Source: Firmicutes bacterium CAG:884 (GTDB taxonomy: Bacteria; Bacillota_I; Bacilli_A; RF39; UBA660). From it: 17,129 nucleotides of DNA. The notes beneath the pieces are model-generated. The model worked only from the letters and a program-made list of their open reading frames with translations, was not told the origin of the DNA and made no database searches. Made by a program: the position numbers and the translations under genes. This document shows positions 1 to 7,487 of the stretch, piece by piece; within the stretch, counting starts at the first letter, position 1, and each line of letters opens with the position of its first letter. Location of the stretch: positions 1 to 17,129 of the forward strand of contig HF993310.1 of assembly GCA_000433875.1 (NCBI GenBank). Reading direction: 5' to 3'.

Positions 1-21
1 AGGATATTCAATTAACAACAT
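1..21 (-). CDS. Start of a third gene in the SDR-rubredoxin operon (partial)
   Basis: After the stop of the flavin reductase-rubredoxin gene, the minus strand shows an AAAGGA ribosome binding site, eight bases, then an ATG at 19-21. Seven open codons follow (M-L-L-I-E-Y-P) to the edge of the window. The spacing and clean Shine-Dalgarno sequence suggest a third gene co-transcribed with the two upstream. Nothing can be said about its product. It is not the missing 3' half of spoVD, because it has its own start signals. Confidence 0.55.
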
Positions 22-43
22 ATTTTTATCCTTTCAAATAAAA

Positions 44-691
44 TTAATCTTCAACTAATTCAAAATATTCTTTACCAACACCACATATAGGACACTTAAA
101 ATCATCAGGTAATTCATCAGCTTCGTGGATATATCCACAAATAGAGCATCTCCATTTTCTTTTTTTACTTTCTTTATCAACCTGACTTGTACTTGTTTCT
201 TCATATGTAGGTGCATTTTTAGGTGAACTTCCTTTTAAATTTTCATGATAATACTTATATGTCATAGCATTTTCAGTACTATAATCATCAGCTTCTATAA
301 CTTCACCTAAGAAAATTGTATGGGTTGAAGTTTCCATAGTATCAATTACTTTGCAAACCATGTATCCACAAGTATTTTCTAAAACAGGTATTTCTGAAAT
401 TTCTTTAAAATTGATTCCATCAAACTTATCAGTATCCTTGCTCGATTTATATCCAAATGTTCCTATAATCTTTGCATCAGTTGTTTCTTTTAATATTGAA
501 ACTCCAAACTTATTATTTTCTTTAATTACTTTATTAGTATAATTATCATGGTTAATACTAACTGCAATCACAGAAGGATTTGAAGTAACTTGCATAATAC
601 TATTTGCAATACAACCAACATTTTTATCTTTATCTCTACTTGTTACAACATAAACACCATAAGATAGGTTTCTTAAAACTTTCTTATCCAT
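44..691 (-). CDS. Flavin reductase-rubredoxin fusion (high-molecular-weight rubredoxin)
   Basis: This 215-residue protein has an N-terminal flavin reductase-like FMN-binding domain (about residues 1-150), a Ser/Thr/Lys-rich linker, and a C-terminal rubredoxin domain. The iron-binding cysteines are visible as C182-x2-C185 and C200-x2-C203 (WRCSICGY and CPICG). Fusions of this layout are known as high-molecular-weight rubredoxin: they pass electrons from NAD(P)H through FMN to the rubredoxin iron, and on to flavodiiron proteins that reduce oxygen or nitric oxide. The likely role is cytoplasmic oxidative or nitrosative stress defence in an anaerobe. The start is ATG, preceded by an AAGGAG that lies inside the end of the upstream SDR gene, so the two are translationally linked. 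It could be chromosomal or cargo of the mobile element. Confidence 0.85.
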   Translation of the reverse strand: MDKKVLRNLSYGVYVVTSRDKDKNVGCIANSIMQVTSNPSVIAVSINHDNYTNKVIKENNKFGVSILKETTDAKIIGTFGYKSSKDTDKFDGINFKEISEIPVLENTCGYMVCKVIDTMETSTHTIFLGEVIEADDYSTENAMTYKYYHENLKGSSPKNAPTYEETSTSQVDKESKKRKWRCSICGYIHEADELPDDFKCPICGVGKEYFELVED

Positions 692-693
692 AA

Positions 694-1437
694 TTAACTC
701 CTTGCTGCCCCATCAACAGATAAAATAACTCCTGTTATATAACTTGCCATATCACTTGCTAAAAATAAAAATGCATTTGCTATATCTTCTGGAGTACCAA
801 TTCTACCTAAAGGGATTCCTTTAATAATAGGTTCTATAACACTATCAGGAACATCTTTCATCATATCAGTTAATGTTACTCCAGGTGCTACAGCATTAAC
901 TCTTATATTATCTTTACCTAATTCTCTAGCTAATGATTTTGTAAGACCATTTACCGCAAATTTACTAGCTGGATATCCACAGCCAGAAGGTTGTCCATAA
1001 ATACTAACCATTGAAGAAGTATTCAATATTACTCCTCCCCCATTTTTCTTCATATAATCTACAACAGCACGTGAGCAATTAAATACAGCATTTACATTTA
1101 AATCAATTATTTTTTTAAAGTTTTCTTCTTTGTAATCATAGATTTTATCCATTGCACTCATTCCTGCATTATTAACTAGGATATCAATTTTTCCATACTT
1201 TTCTACAATATGATTAAATGTTTTTTCAACTGAAGCTAAATCACATAAATTTGGACAATCTCCATCTACTTCGTAATCATCATTTATACTCTTAAGCTTA
1301 TCAATTGCATTATCAACACTTTCTTTTTTAGATCCTAAAAGAAATACTTTTGCTCCATTTTCTAAAAATTTTTTTACTGTAGCAAATCCAATACCACGAG
1401 TACCACCTGTTACTACAGCAACTTTTCCATCTAACAT
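694..1437 (-). CDS. Short-chain dehydrogenase/reductase, FabG-like
   Basis: A 247-residue classical SDR. The cofactor motif TGGTRGIG is at residues 10-17, NNAG at about 89-92, and the catalytic Ser-Tyr-Lys set at S141/S142, Y155 and K159 (YPASK). Such enzymes reduce 3-oxoacyl-ACP or other ketones with NAD(P)H; the exact substrate cannot be told from sequence, and many anaerobe FabG-like SDRs act outside fatty acid synthesis. The start chosen (ATG 1435-1437) sits behind a textbook AAGGAGG at 1444-1450. An upstream in-frame ATG at 1470 would add 11 residues but has no ribosome binding site and overlaps the probable promoter. It lies directly upstream of the flavin reductase-rubredoxin gene with a two-base gap, so the two probably form a redox operon. 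Confidence 0.85.
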   Translation of the reverse strand: MLDGKVAVVTGGTRGIGFATVKKFLENGAKVFLLGSKKESVDNAIDKLKSINDDYEVDGDCPNLCDLASVEKTFNHIVEKYGKIDILVNNAGMSAMDKIYDYKEENFKKIIDLNVNAVFNCSRAVVDYMKKNGGGVILNTSSMVSIYGQPSGCGYPASKFAVNGLTKSLARELGKDNIRVNAVAPGVTLTDMMKDVPDSVIEPIIKGIPLGRIGTPEDIANAFLFLASDMASYITGVILSVDGAARS

Positions 1438-1458
1438 ATTATTCCTCCTTATAAATAT

Positions 1459-1464
1459 ATTATA
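1459..1464 (-). promoter_or_regulatory. Possible -10 box for the SDR-rubredoxin operon
   Basis: A perfect TATAAT on the minus strand lies nine bases before the AAGGAGG of the SDR gene. The region 17 bases further upstream is only a T run, so a good -35 box is missing. Such a start would give a very short leader. It does suggest that the operon is transcribed independently of the integrase gene. Confidence 0.35.
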
Positions 1465-1500
1465 CATCATTTCAATAAAAAAAAAAAGAAAAAAATATAA

Positions 1501-3231
1501 TTAGATATTTTTTAAATAAACATTGTATGTAAATCTATTTGGATTATCTATCGCTCTCTTAATCTCGATAGTGTCACAAGTTTGATTTTCTAAATATAGA
1601 ATATCATCAGAAGTAGCACCATCTATATGTCTTTCCCCTTTGATTTTTGGCAATTCATTACCTAATAGATTCAAATATATATCTAGTTTTATATTGTATC
1701 TATCATCATCTATTTTTGACACGATGATTTCATCAACAAACTTTCTAATAAAATCTTCCAAAGAGCCACCACTGATTTCTTCTTGAATAGACTTCGTAAT
1801 CTTTTCAATATTACTATCTCTTTCATTTAATATACTTATTTGTTCTAAAATCTTTGTTTTCTTCTTACTTAGGTCTTTAATTCTATTCTCAAAGTTAGCA
1901 AATTGCACTTTGAGTTCATCTTTTCTAAGTTCACCAGAAAGAACCAAATCAAGTGCTAATGACTTCTTGTCTTCAACGATTTTCAGTTGTTTATCTATTT
2001 CGTTTAATTCATCATCATACTTATTAGATTTATCTATGCTCTCATAAATTCTTAACATATTATCTATAATATGATTCTTTTCTGGAATAATAGTATCCAT
2101 TATTTTCATGAATATATTGTATAAATCCTTTTCGGCAATAATAGGTGAACTACACGAACTAAGCCTATATTGTAAGTATAATCCACAACTCCAAGTAGGT
2201 CTGTTTTTTCTTCTGCTACCATGTGACCTTTGAAAGTTAGTATTATGTTCCTTACAATAGATTTTAGAACTAAAAGGATACTTAACGCCACCGGACCAAT
2301 AATTATTGTCTGCATAGCCTTTGACTCTAGCATTTAATACTTCATTTGCTTTGTCCCATAATTCTTCAGAAACAATTGCCGGAACACTTCCATCAGTACA
2401 CTTGTATATAACTTGATCTTCCTCAGTATTTTTCTTTCTTTTCTTGGTTCTGTAATCTAAAATTTCATATGTTCTAGCCCTATAAAATCCTTTGTACTTT
2501 GGATTTTGTATCATCCTTTTAAGAGAGTCCTTATCATAAATTCTTCCTTTTTTATTAAGGTATCCCTCATCAGATAATTTCTTTGCCAACTTATGAAATC
2601 CATATTCACCAGTTGCATAAAGTTCAAATAGTTTTCTTATCATCTTCGCTTCTTCTTCGATAATAACTAATTTGCAATTATCTTTTCTATAACCAGTTAT
2701 ATTAGATGAACCAAGTACATGCCCTTGACTAATCGCCTTACGGTATCCAAACTTAACACTTGCAGAAATTTTCTTAGATTCTTCTTGTGCGATATTAAAT
2801 AATATGTTAAGAGTTAGTTCAGAGTTTGGATCAAATGTATTAAGCGACTGATTTTCAAAGAACACCCCAACTCCTGATGATTTTAACTCTCTAATATAGT
2901 GAATACTATCCTCTAGGTCACGAGCAAATCTTGAAACATCCTTTGTTATAATTAAATCAAATTTGTTTAATTTAGCATCTCTTATCATTCGCATAAATGA
3001 TGGTCTTTTATCTGCTCGTGTTCCCGTGACACCTTCTTCAATATATCCATCCACGAATGACCATGCTTTATTTTTCTTAATATATGTTTCATAGTAATCT
3101 AATTGATTATCTAATGAATTTAGTTGAACATCACTATCAGTAGAAACACGGCAATAGTAAGTAACCCGTAGTGGAAGATTATAAATCTTCTCACCACGTG
3201 CTATTGCACTAACTATTTCATAATAGTTCAT
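1501..3231 (-). CDS. Large serine recombinase (site-specific integrase)
   Basis: This 576-residue protein carries the resolvase/invertase catalytic domain (about residues 20-165) with nucleophile S30 in YYCRVSTDSD, followed by the DVSRFARD and IAQEESKKIS motifs. Next come the recombinase domain, the zinc-ribbon region (about 325-365, partly degenerate in its cysteines) and a long charged coiled coil (about 395-465). Full-length family members integrate and excise phages and transposons by a covalent phosphoserine mechanism at short, non-identical att sites. Length and domain order are normal, so it looks functional. It is the last gene of the element operon, 37 bases after a 47-residue ORF, with an AGGTGGTGG leader. 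Its natural target is inferred to be the spoVD active-site region about 5.5 kb upstream. Confidence 0.93.
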   Translation of the reverse strand: MNYYEIVSAIARGEKIYNLPLRVTYYCRVSTDSDVQLNSLDNQLDYYETYIKKNKAWSFVDGYIEEGVTGTRADKRPSFMRMIRDAKLNKFDLIITKDVSRFARDLEDSIHYIRELKSSGVGVFFENQSLNTFDPNSELTLNILFNIAQEESKKISASVKFGYRKAISQGHVLGSSNITGYRKDNCKLVIIEEEAKMIRKLFELYATGEYGFHKLAKKLSDEGYLNKKGRIYDKDSLKRMIQNPKYKGFYRARTYEILDYRTKKRKKNTEEDQVIYKCTDGSVPAIVSEELWDKANEVLNARVKGYADNNYWSGGVKYPFSSKIYCKEHNTNFQRSHGSRRKNRPTWSCGLYLQYRLSSCSSPIIAEKDLYNIFMKIMDTIIPEKNHIIDNMLRIYESIDKSNKYDDELNEIDKQLKIVEDKKSLALDLVLSGELRKDELKVQFANFENRIKDLSKKKTKILEQISILNERDSNIEKITKSIQEEISGGSLEDFIRKFVDEIIVSKIDDDRYNIKLDIYLNLLGNELPKIKGERHIDGATSDDILYLENQTCDTIEIKRAIDNPNRFTYNVYLKNI

Positions 3232-3268
3232 AATCTTCCACCACCTTTGCTATATATTGTTATAACTT

Positions 3269-3412
3269 TTATGCTACTTGTAATGTTTTAATCATTTTCA
3301 ACAATCTTTCATTTGCTTTTGAAAATGTATTTTCATCAATAATGTTCTTTTTGTAAAGGTTGTTATTGATGATAAGTTGTAATTGCAACTCTGTAATTGT
3401 ATTTAATTTCAT
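3269..3412 (-). CDS. 47-residue protein preceding the integrase (SHOCT-like, candidate recombination accessory)
   Basis: A short gene opens at ATG 3410-3412 behind AAGGATGATTAT and ends at TAA 3269-3271. The peptide begins MKLNTITELQLQL and ends with LLKMIKTLQVA. Its pattern, a helix, then NIIDENTFSKANERLLK, resembles the small SHOCT-type proteins (start-helix, 'I-T-E-E-F' turn, helix) often found just before large serine recombinases in Firmicutes elements. The function of those small proteins is not established to my knowledge; a role in recombination direction or in recombinase folding is inference. The size, ribosome binding site and fixed position next to the integrase make it a credible gene. 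Confidence 0.6.
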   Translation of the reverse strand: MKLNTITELQLQLIINNNLYKKNIIDENTFSKANERLLKMIKTLQVA

Positions 3413-3495
3413 ATAATCATCCTTTCCTTATTATTGATATACGTCACTTAATCTTATGAAGAGATAATTAGTATTATGATAACCCGTAAATCCAT

Positions 3496-3515
3496 ATACT
3501 ATTTTATAATAGTAT
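3496..3515. repeat. Perfect 8-bp inverted repeat between small ORFs
   Basis: ATACTATT and AATAGTAT flank a four-base loop, with no T tract on either side. It may be an mRNA hairpin or a protein-binding site in the leader of the 47-residue ORF and integrase. The remainder of 3413-3534 shows no other recognisable signal. Confidence 0.4.
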
Positions 3516-3534
3516 TTATGAGCAATAACCTGAT

Positions 3535-3723
3535 TCAGCATTTATCGATAAAGGTAGCGTTTTTGAATTTATCTAAATCTTTGAAATAATCAGTATAATA
3601 CTCTAATCCCTCATCAACCATGATATTAAAATCACTTTTTACTTTTGACATCCATGCTTGAACATCTTTCTCATTGTAACTATTATTATTAACACTAATC
3701 TTGTTCTCCTTAATTAACGACAT
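3535..3723 (-). CDS. Small hypothetical protein, possibly remnant
   Basis: This 62-residue acidic reading frame has an Asn-rich beginning and an amphipathic core (KDVQAWMSKVKSDFNIMVDEG). I recognise no family. The ATG at 3723 has no ribosome binding site. In the same frame upstream, a well-led ATG at 3787-3789 (AAAGGATG spacing) opens a 15-codon stretch that ends in a single TAA, after which the frame stays open into this ORF. The original gene may therefore have started at 3789 and been broken by one stop codon. It is located between the helicase fragment and the 47-residue ORF. Confidence 0.4.
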   Translation of the reverse strand: MSLIKENKISVNNNSYNEKDVQAWMSKVKSDFNIMVDEGLEYYTDYFKDLDKFKNATFIDKC

Positions 3724-3810
3724 TAAAGATACTCTTATTAATTATTTTATCATGAAATCTGCATGATACATCATTTCTTTATACTTCATTTTGTTTTCAT
3801 CCTTTCATCA

Positions 3811-4683
3811 CTAAATTTTAATTTCAGTAGATGTACTGTCAAAATCAAAATCAATAGGTGCCACATCTTTTATATCCGATAGCAAATCACTTAGTGTTCC
3901 ATCAAAACCATTTTTCCCCTGTGAATCAACTCCCATAATGTAGTATTTAGGATCCATAAATGTTACTACTGGTTCCATTCTAGTTTCACCATTTCTACAT
4001 TTAATGACTGATATCAAACACTGATTGCTTGCCTTAAATGTTTCATCAGAATATATCGCAAATACTTGTTCCGCAGACTTTGCTATTTCTGTACATCCTG
4101 CAATTTGAGAAAGTGAAATGACTACATCAGGAACGATAACGCTGTTTTTACTTTTTGATGGTTGATACTCGGTATTGTACTTATTTGTTGAATTGTTTTT
4201 AGTCCTAGCTTTATATCTTGCCTTATCATCATTCCATGCATCGCGATTTAACTGTGATAACAGTATGATAGGGATTTCTCTATTTTGACCTAAATAGTTT
4301 AAAGCCATCTTCCTAAAATCATTCACCCACATGGTTAATACATTATATTCTCCTTGCACGGGATTTTTAGCTATATACTGCTTAAACAATTGAATATAAT
4401 CAACAATAAGTAAGTCTATCCCTCGACCAGTTTGCTTAATAGAATAATCTTCCACCTCAAATAATTTAAGTTGTAAAGAAGCGGAACTTGTAGTATCAAA
4501 ATCCCACTCACTTAATATATGCAAATTTCCTTTCATGTTCTTAAATTCTGGCCACAACTTATGAAAAACATAGTACTCTTGCGAATTTGTTAAACCTCTA
4601 TTTTTGAGAGTAGAATGAGATATTAATCTCTCACCAGAACAACCATTCACAAATGATTTAATTGATAACATTTGATAAAACAT
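3811..4683 (-). CDS. DnaB-like helicase ATPase domain lacking Walker A (truncated)
   Basis: The 290 residues match the C-terminal RecA-like half of replicative DnaB helicases. Walker B is VDYIQLF (about 94-100), the sensor motif is LLSQLNRDA (about 142-149), and there is a GCTEIAKSAEQVF segment and a terminal KCRNGETR...FMDPKYY segment. Full-length DnaB is about 440-460 residues. Here the N-terminal collar domain and the Walker A/P-loop are absent: the frame begins where the helix after Walker A would follow. It has a good AAAGGAG ribosome binding site before ATG 4683, so a protein may still be made, but it should not hydrolyse ATP on its own. It is most likely a truncated replication helicase of the element. 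Alternatively it is a divergent accessory that pairs with the host helicase. Confidence 0.7.
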   Translation of the reverse strand: MFYQMLSIKSFVNGCSGERLISHSTLKNRGLTNSQEYYVFHKLWPEFKNMKGNLHILSEWDFDTTSSASLQLKLFEVEDYSIKQTGRGIDLLIVDYIQLFKQYIAKNPVQGEYNVLTMWVNDFRKMALNYLGQNREIPIILLSQLNRDAWNDDKARYKARTKNNSTNKYNTEYQPSKSKNSVIVPDVVISLSQIAGCTEIAKSAEQVFAIYSDETFKASNQCLISVIKCRNGETRMEPVVTFMDPKYYIMGVDSQGKNGFDGTLSDLLSDIKDVAPIDFDFDSTSTEIKI

Positions 4684-4750
4684 ATTCTCCTTTCAGGTAT
4701 AAGCATAGCACATCTAAAAATATTGATGTACTGATTTTGAATTAAGCTAT

Positions 4751-4972
4751 TTAAGTTCGATCATTAAATAGTTCCTCAATAGGAACTTCTAATGCTAAAG
4801 ATATTATATATACTGCCTTTAATGTAAAACCTTTCTTCTTCCCATGTGGAGATTCAATTCTTCTTATATATTCTGGCGAATAGCCTGTTAATTTAGCAAC
4901 TTCATCCTGTGTTAATCCCTTCAACTTACGATAATATTTGATATTCTTGGCGGTTTGCTCATATATATTCAT
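4751..4972 (-). CDS. XRE-family transcriptional regulator
   Basis: A 73-residue protein that consists of a single Cro/CI-type helix-turn-helix: helices around YYRKLKGLTQDEVAKLTGYSPEYIRRIE (about 14-41) followed by the usual AVYIISLALEVPIEELF end. There is no sensor or peptidase domain. The start ATG shares one base with the TAA of the upstream 92-residue gene, which implies translational coupling. It probably controls expression of the element's operon; no operator could be assigned with confidence. Confidence 0.85.
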   Translation of the reverse strand: MNIYEQTAKNIKYYRKLKGLTQDEVAKLTGYSPEYIRRIESPHGKKKGFTLKAVYIISLALEVPIEELFNDRT

Positions 4973-5250
4973 TAATATTCACCTACATACAGCATAGTAG
5001 TATAACTTCTATCCCTTTCTGTTATGATATAAATATCACCACACGAAGTGTTATACCTTGCTAGTATCCTTTCATCATTTTTAATAGCATCTTCATTTAA
5101 TAATTTATCAGTATCACATAAATTACCCCAATCACAATTCAAATACCTTGTTAAGCAATCAAGCAATTCCATCTTATAATTCGGATTTTTATCTATTTCA
5201 CTTGCTACGCCTTTAGTCATAACAAATTTTCCAATATCAAATCTAGGCAT
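4972..5250 (-). CDS. Conserved small mobile-element protein (unknown function)
   Basis: 92 residues with a distinctive pattern: an N-terminal FxxGKxVMTKG segment, the motif LNCDWGNLC..D (about 37-48), then DERILARY and a C-terminal IYIITERDRSYTTMLYVGEY. From memory, proteins with this CDWG and ITE.DR..TT pattern occur widely in plasmids and integrative elements of Firmicutes; no biochemical role is known to me. It overlaps the end of pcfJ by eight bases and abuts the XRE gene, so it is firmly part of the operon. Confidence 0.7.
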   Translation of the reverse strand: MPRFDIGKFVMTKGVASEIDKNPNYKMELLDCLTRYLNCDWGNLCDTDKLLNEDAIKNDERILARYNTSCGDIYIITERDRSYTTMLYVGEY

Positions 5251-6673
5251 ATAACATACTTCCTTTCAAAACTTCATTTTCCCACTTATTTATAAATGCT
5301 TTCTGCATTCTAGTAGGATCATTATTTCTTTTACCACGACTTTGCATAATTCTTCCATCCTTAACTTCAATAGCTACAAGCGGTTTGCTCATATTTTTTA
5401 TACTTCTCATAAAAAATAAATTGGTCTCTCCATTAGCATACTTTTCGTTGTAACTCCTAATACATATATCTTGTACTTCAGATTCACGAATTAAATCTGA
5501 CAAACTTGGAACAGGGAAAACCACATACTTATCATCGTGATAACTTAATTGCTTTAGTTCTCCATACCTAATTTTAATTTTCTCAATGATTTCTTGGTTT
5601 TCAATAGTTTCTACTTGGTGCATAAGTTCATCGTGGGATTTAACTATGTCAGTAGGGTATAAAACCCTTTTGTCTTTCATATTCAGGTGTAAACGCTTAG
5701 CAAAGTCAAGATAGTCCTTATATAAATGTTCATTAGTTTCATTAAGACCATTAGATAGTGCTTTTTCCATATCTAAATAAGTGGATAGTTCTTTAAAATT
5801 GTCTAATTTACTTAACTTCTTAACGTTTCTTATATTCTTATGTTTAATTACTTGCAGAACTTCCAGTTCATTATAAGTCAAATTGTACTTAACCATAAAA
5901 TGAAGATAATCTTTAGTAACACCAAATCTATTTTCAAATGAGCCCTTATTTGTAAACTCATCACAATCAATTGCAAGATTAGTAAGTTCTAATTTAGATA
6001 ACAGTTCAAATGATGTAGGGTTATTTAATATTCTTTGAAGTAATATCTCTATACTAGTATCTCCAGTATATGATTGTAGTACCCTCTGTATAGGGCAGTA
6101 GTGATATACAGTACCATCAGTATCCCTCTCTAGCCCTCCCCAGTAGATACTCCCTCTAGACATATACCATCTATACTGACTATCTAGTAGTCTCCAACTA
6201 GTATGCTTTTCATTATGACTAACAGAAAGATATCCCATATAGTTTTTAAGAAGGTTAGATGCAAGTAGATGTATTTTATCCTTGGATATAACTAATCTTT
6301 GATACTCTTGATACTTATGTGATACTTGATAATTACTATATCTTGATAGCACCTCAAAGCCCCTTAGTACAAAGTAACCATCAATAAATTCAAGTATTCT
6401 AAAATCATCTTTGAAAGTTTGATATTGTAATGTCTTCATTCTAACTAATAGTTCTTGCTTACATTTAGGACATATAGTATATTCTCCAACTTTAACAGTT
6501 GAATGAAACTTATTCTTACAATTAGTACAGTAGTAACCATCTTTTGACTTAAGTACAAGGTTATGTTTAAGGTAGATACTTTGACTCAACCATTTTCGTA
6601 CACCTAGACCAACTGAAAATGTTTTATCCATAGATTTTATAAGGTTCTGCAATTTTTTATTGATATACCCCAT
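5243..6673 (-). CDS. PcfJ-like protein
   Basis: A 476-residue protein with a zinc-ribbon near the N-terminus (C49-x2-C52 and C68-x2-C71 in YCTNCK and CPKCK), followed by a long basic and aromatic region. This layout, with its position right after a PcfK-like gene, fits the PcfJ family, named from the conjugative plasmid pCF10 and present in many plasmids, integrative elements and phages. The molecular function is unknown; the zinc ribbon suggests nucleic acid binding. A GAGGTGG leader precedes the ATG, and the 3' end overlaps the next gene by eight bases. The length is near the family norm, with no sign of decay. Confidence 0.75.
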   Translation of the reverse strand: MGYINKKLQNLIKSMDKTFSVGLGVRKWLSQSIYLKHNLVLKSKDGYYCTNCKNKFHSTVKVGEYTICPKCKQELLVRMKTLQYQTFKDDFRILEFIDGYFVLRGFEVLSRYSNYQVSHKYQEYQRLVISKDKIHLLASNLLKNYMGYLSVSHNEKHTSWRLLDSQYRWYMSRGSIYWGGLERDTDGTVYHYCPIQRVLQSYTGDTSIEILLQRILNNPTSFELLSKLELTNLAIDCDEFTNKGSFENRFGVTKDYLHFMVKYNLTYNELEVLQVIKHKNIRNVKKLSKLDNFKELSTYLDMEKALSNGLNETNEHLYKDYLDFAKRLHLNMKDKRVLYPTDIVKSHDELMHQVETIENQEIIEKIKIRYGELKQLSYHDDKYVVFPVPSLSDLIRESEVQDICIRSYNEKYANGETNLFFMRSIKNMSKPLVAIEVKDGRIMQSRGKRNNDPTRMQKAFINKWENEVLKGSMLYA

Positions 6674-6686
6674 AATTTAACCACCT

Positions 6687-7043
6687 CTAAAATAATGATA
6701 GCTGGCCTACCTGTTTTACTTCTGGTATAACCTCATCACGTGTTACTTCAGCTTTAGTTTTAGGAGTAGGTATAACTCTTTTAATACCTAATTCTTCATC
6801 TGATTTACTCCAATAATTAATTGTCCATTCATAAACAGTAGTATCTTCAACCCAGCAGTAACCATCTTTTGATAACTTCTTAGCCATATCTTTTATATAA
6901 TCAACCATACTTTTTAACGACTTATCAACATTAAGATACATTTCATCTAACTCATCTATATTAACTAAATACTCTATAACCCTAAGTAGAGGAGGATTTT
7001 CTTGTCCCTCTGCTAATTTCTTTAACCTTTCAATACCATTCAT
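6687..7043 (-). CDS. PcfK-like / AcrIIA9-family protein
   Basis: The 118 residues have the PcfK-family shape: an N-terminal helical segment, a central VDYIKDMAKKLSKDGYCWVED...TVYEWTINYW block and a C-terminal GQLSLF tail preceded by an acidic, Pro-containing linker. The family pairs with PcfJ in Firmicutes and Bacteroidetes mobile elements. One family branch was reported to inhibit type II-A Cas9 (AcrIIA9), so an anti-CRISPR role is possible but not shown for this member. It lies seven bases after the preceding gene and 13 bases before pcfJ. Confidence 0.7.
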   Translation of the reverse strand: MNGIERLKKLAEGQENPPLLRVIEYLVNIDELDEMYLNVDKSLKSMVDYIKDMAKKLSKDGYCWVEDTTVYEWTINYWSKSDEELGIKRVIPTPKTKAEVTRDEVIPEVKQVGQLSLF

Positions 7044-7050
7044 AGAATTA

Positions 7051-7485
7051 TCAACTTCTTTCTTTTATATAGTAACCATAGACACATCTAGTTCCACCAC
7101 GAGAGCAGTCATAGGTATCATATAGTTTTCTATTTTTAACACAAGTTAAATGTTTTGAAACACTAACTATCAATGTACCATCAGGCAGTTCCTTTTCGTT
7201 TAGGTGGACTTGGCAACCAGAACCTATCAACATTGTGGGTATCCACTTCCAACCTAAATCAGTAAGTATTCTCCATATAGTATCTTTAGTAACACCATTT
7301 CTAGCATTAGACTTCTTTTTCTTTCTTTTACTTAAATGTTCTTTCTTAGCATAACTATTTATTAAATCATAAACTTGTTTGTAATCCATTCCTGTAGCAT
7401 TAGCTATGGCTCTACAGACACAATCACCAACAACATTCGCTTTAAAGTATTTCTCTCTACCACCTGTACTATAAATTAACTCCAT
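7051..7485 (-). CDS. Phage/plasmid-type protein with cysteine-protease-like pattern
   Basis: The 144-residue protein shows NVVGDCVCRAIANATGMDYKQVYDLI near its start (C22 and C24), a conserved basic stretch, then SKHLTCVKNRKLYDTYDCS (H112, D123, D126). The GDC..RAIA...G.. .VY opening and the later H..., D.. order resemble papain-like cysteine peptidases or transglutaminase-like folds, and are common in hypothetical proteins of phages and elements. A Cys22-His112-Asp126 active site is inference. It is preceded by SSB with a two-base gap. The real function is unknown. Confidence 0.6.
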   Translation of the reverse strand: MELIYSTGGREKYFKANVVGDCVCRAIANATGMDYKQVYDLINSYAKKEHLSKRKKKKSNARNGVTKDTIWRILTDLGWKWIPTMLIGSGCQVHLNEKELPDGTLIVSVSKHLTCVKNRKLYDTYDCSRGGTRCVYGYYIKERS

Positions 7486-7487
7486 TT

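Noticed and set aside
351..542. Plus-strand ORF inside the flavin reductase-rubredoxin gene
   Set aside because: Shadow of a well-supported gene, low-complexity translation, no leader. The same holds for plus-strand ORFs at 10658-10948, 12287-12472, 12725-12937, 13688-13897, 16469-16795 and 16823-17053.
1477..1495. Long A run (T run on the minus strand) after the integrase as an intrinsic terminator
   Set aside because: No stable stem precedes it on the minus strand.
2106..2333. Minus-strand ORF within the integrase gene in another frame
   Set aside because: Fully inside the recombinase frame, which has clear domains; no independent ribosome binding site.
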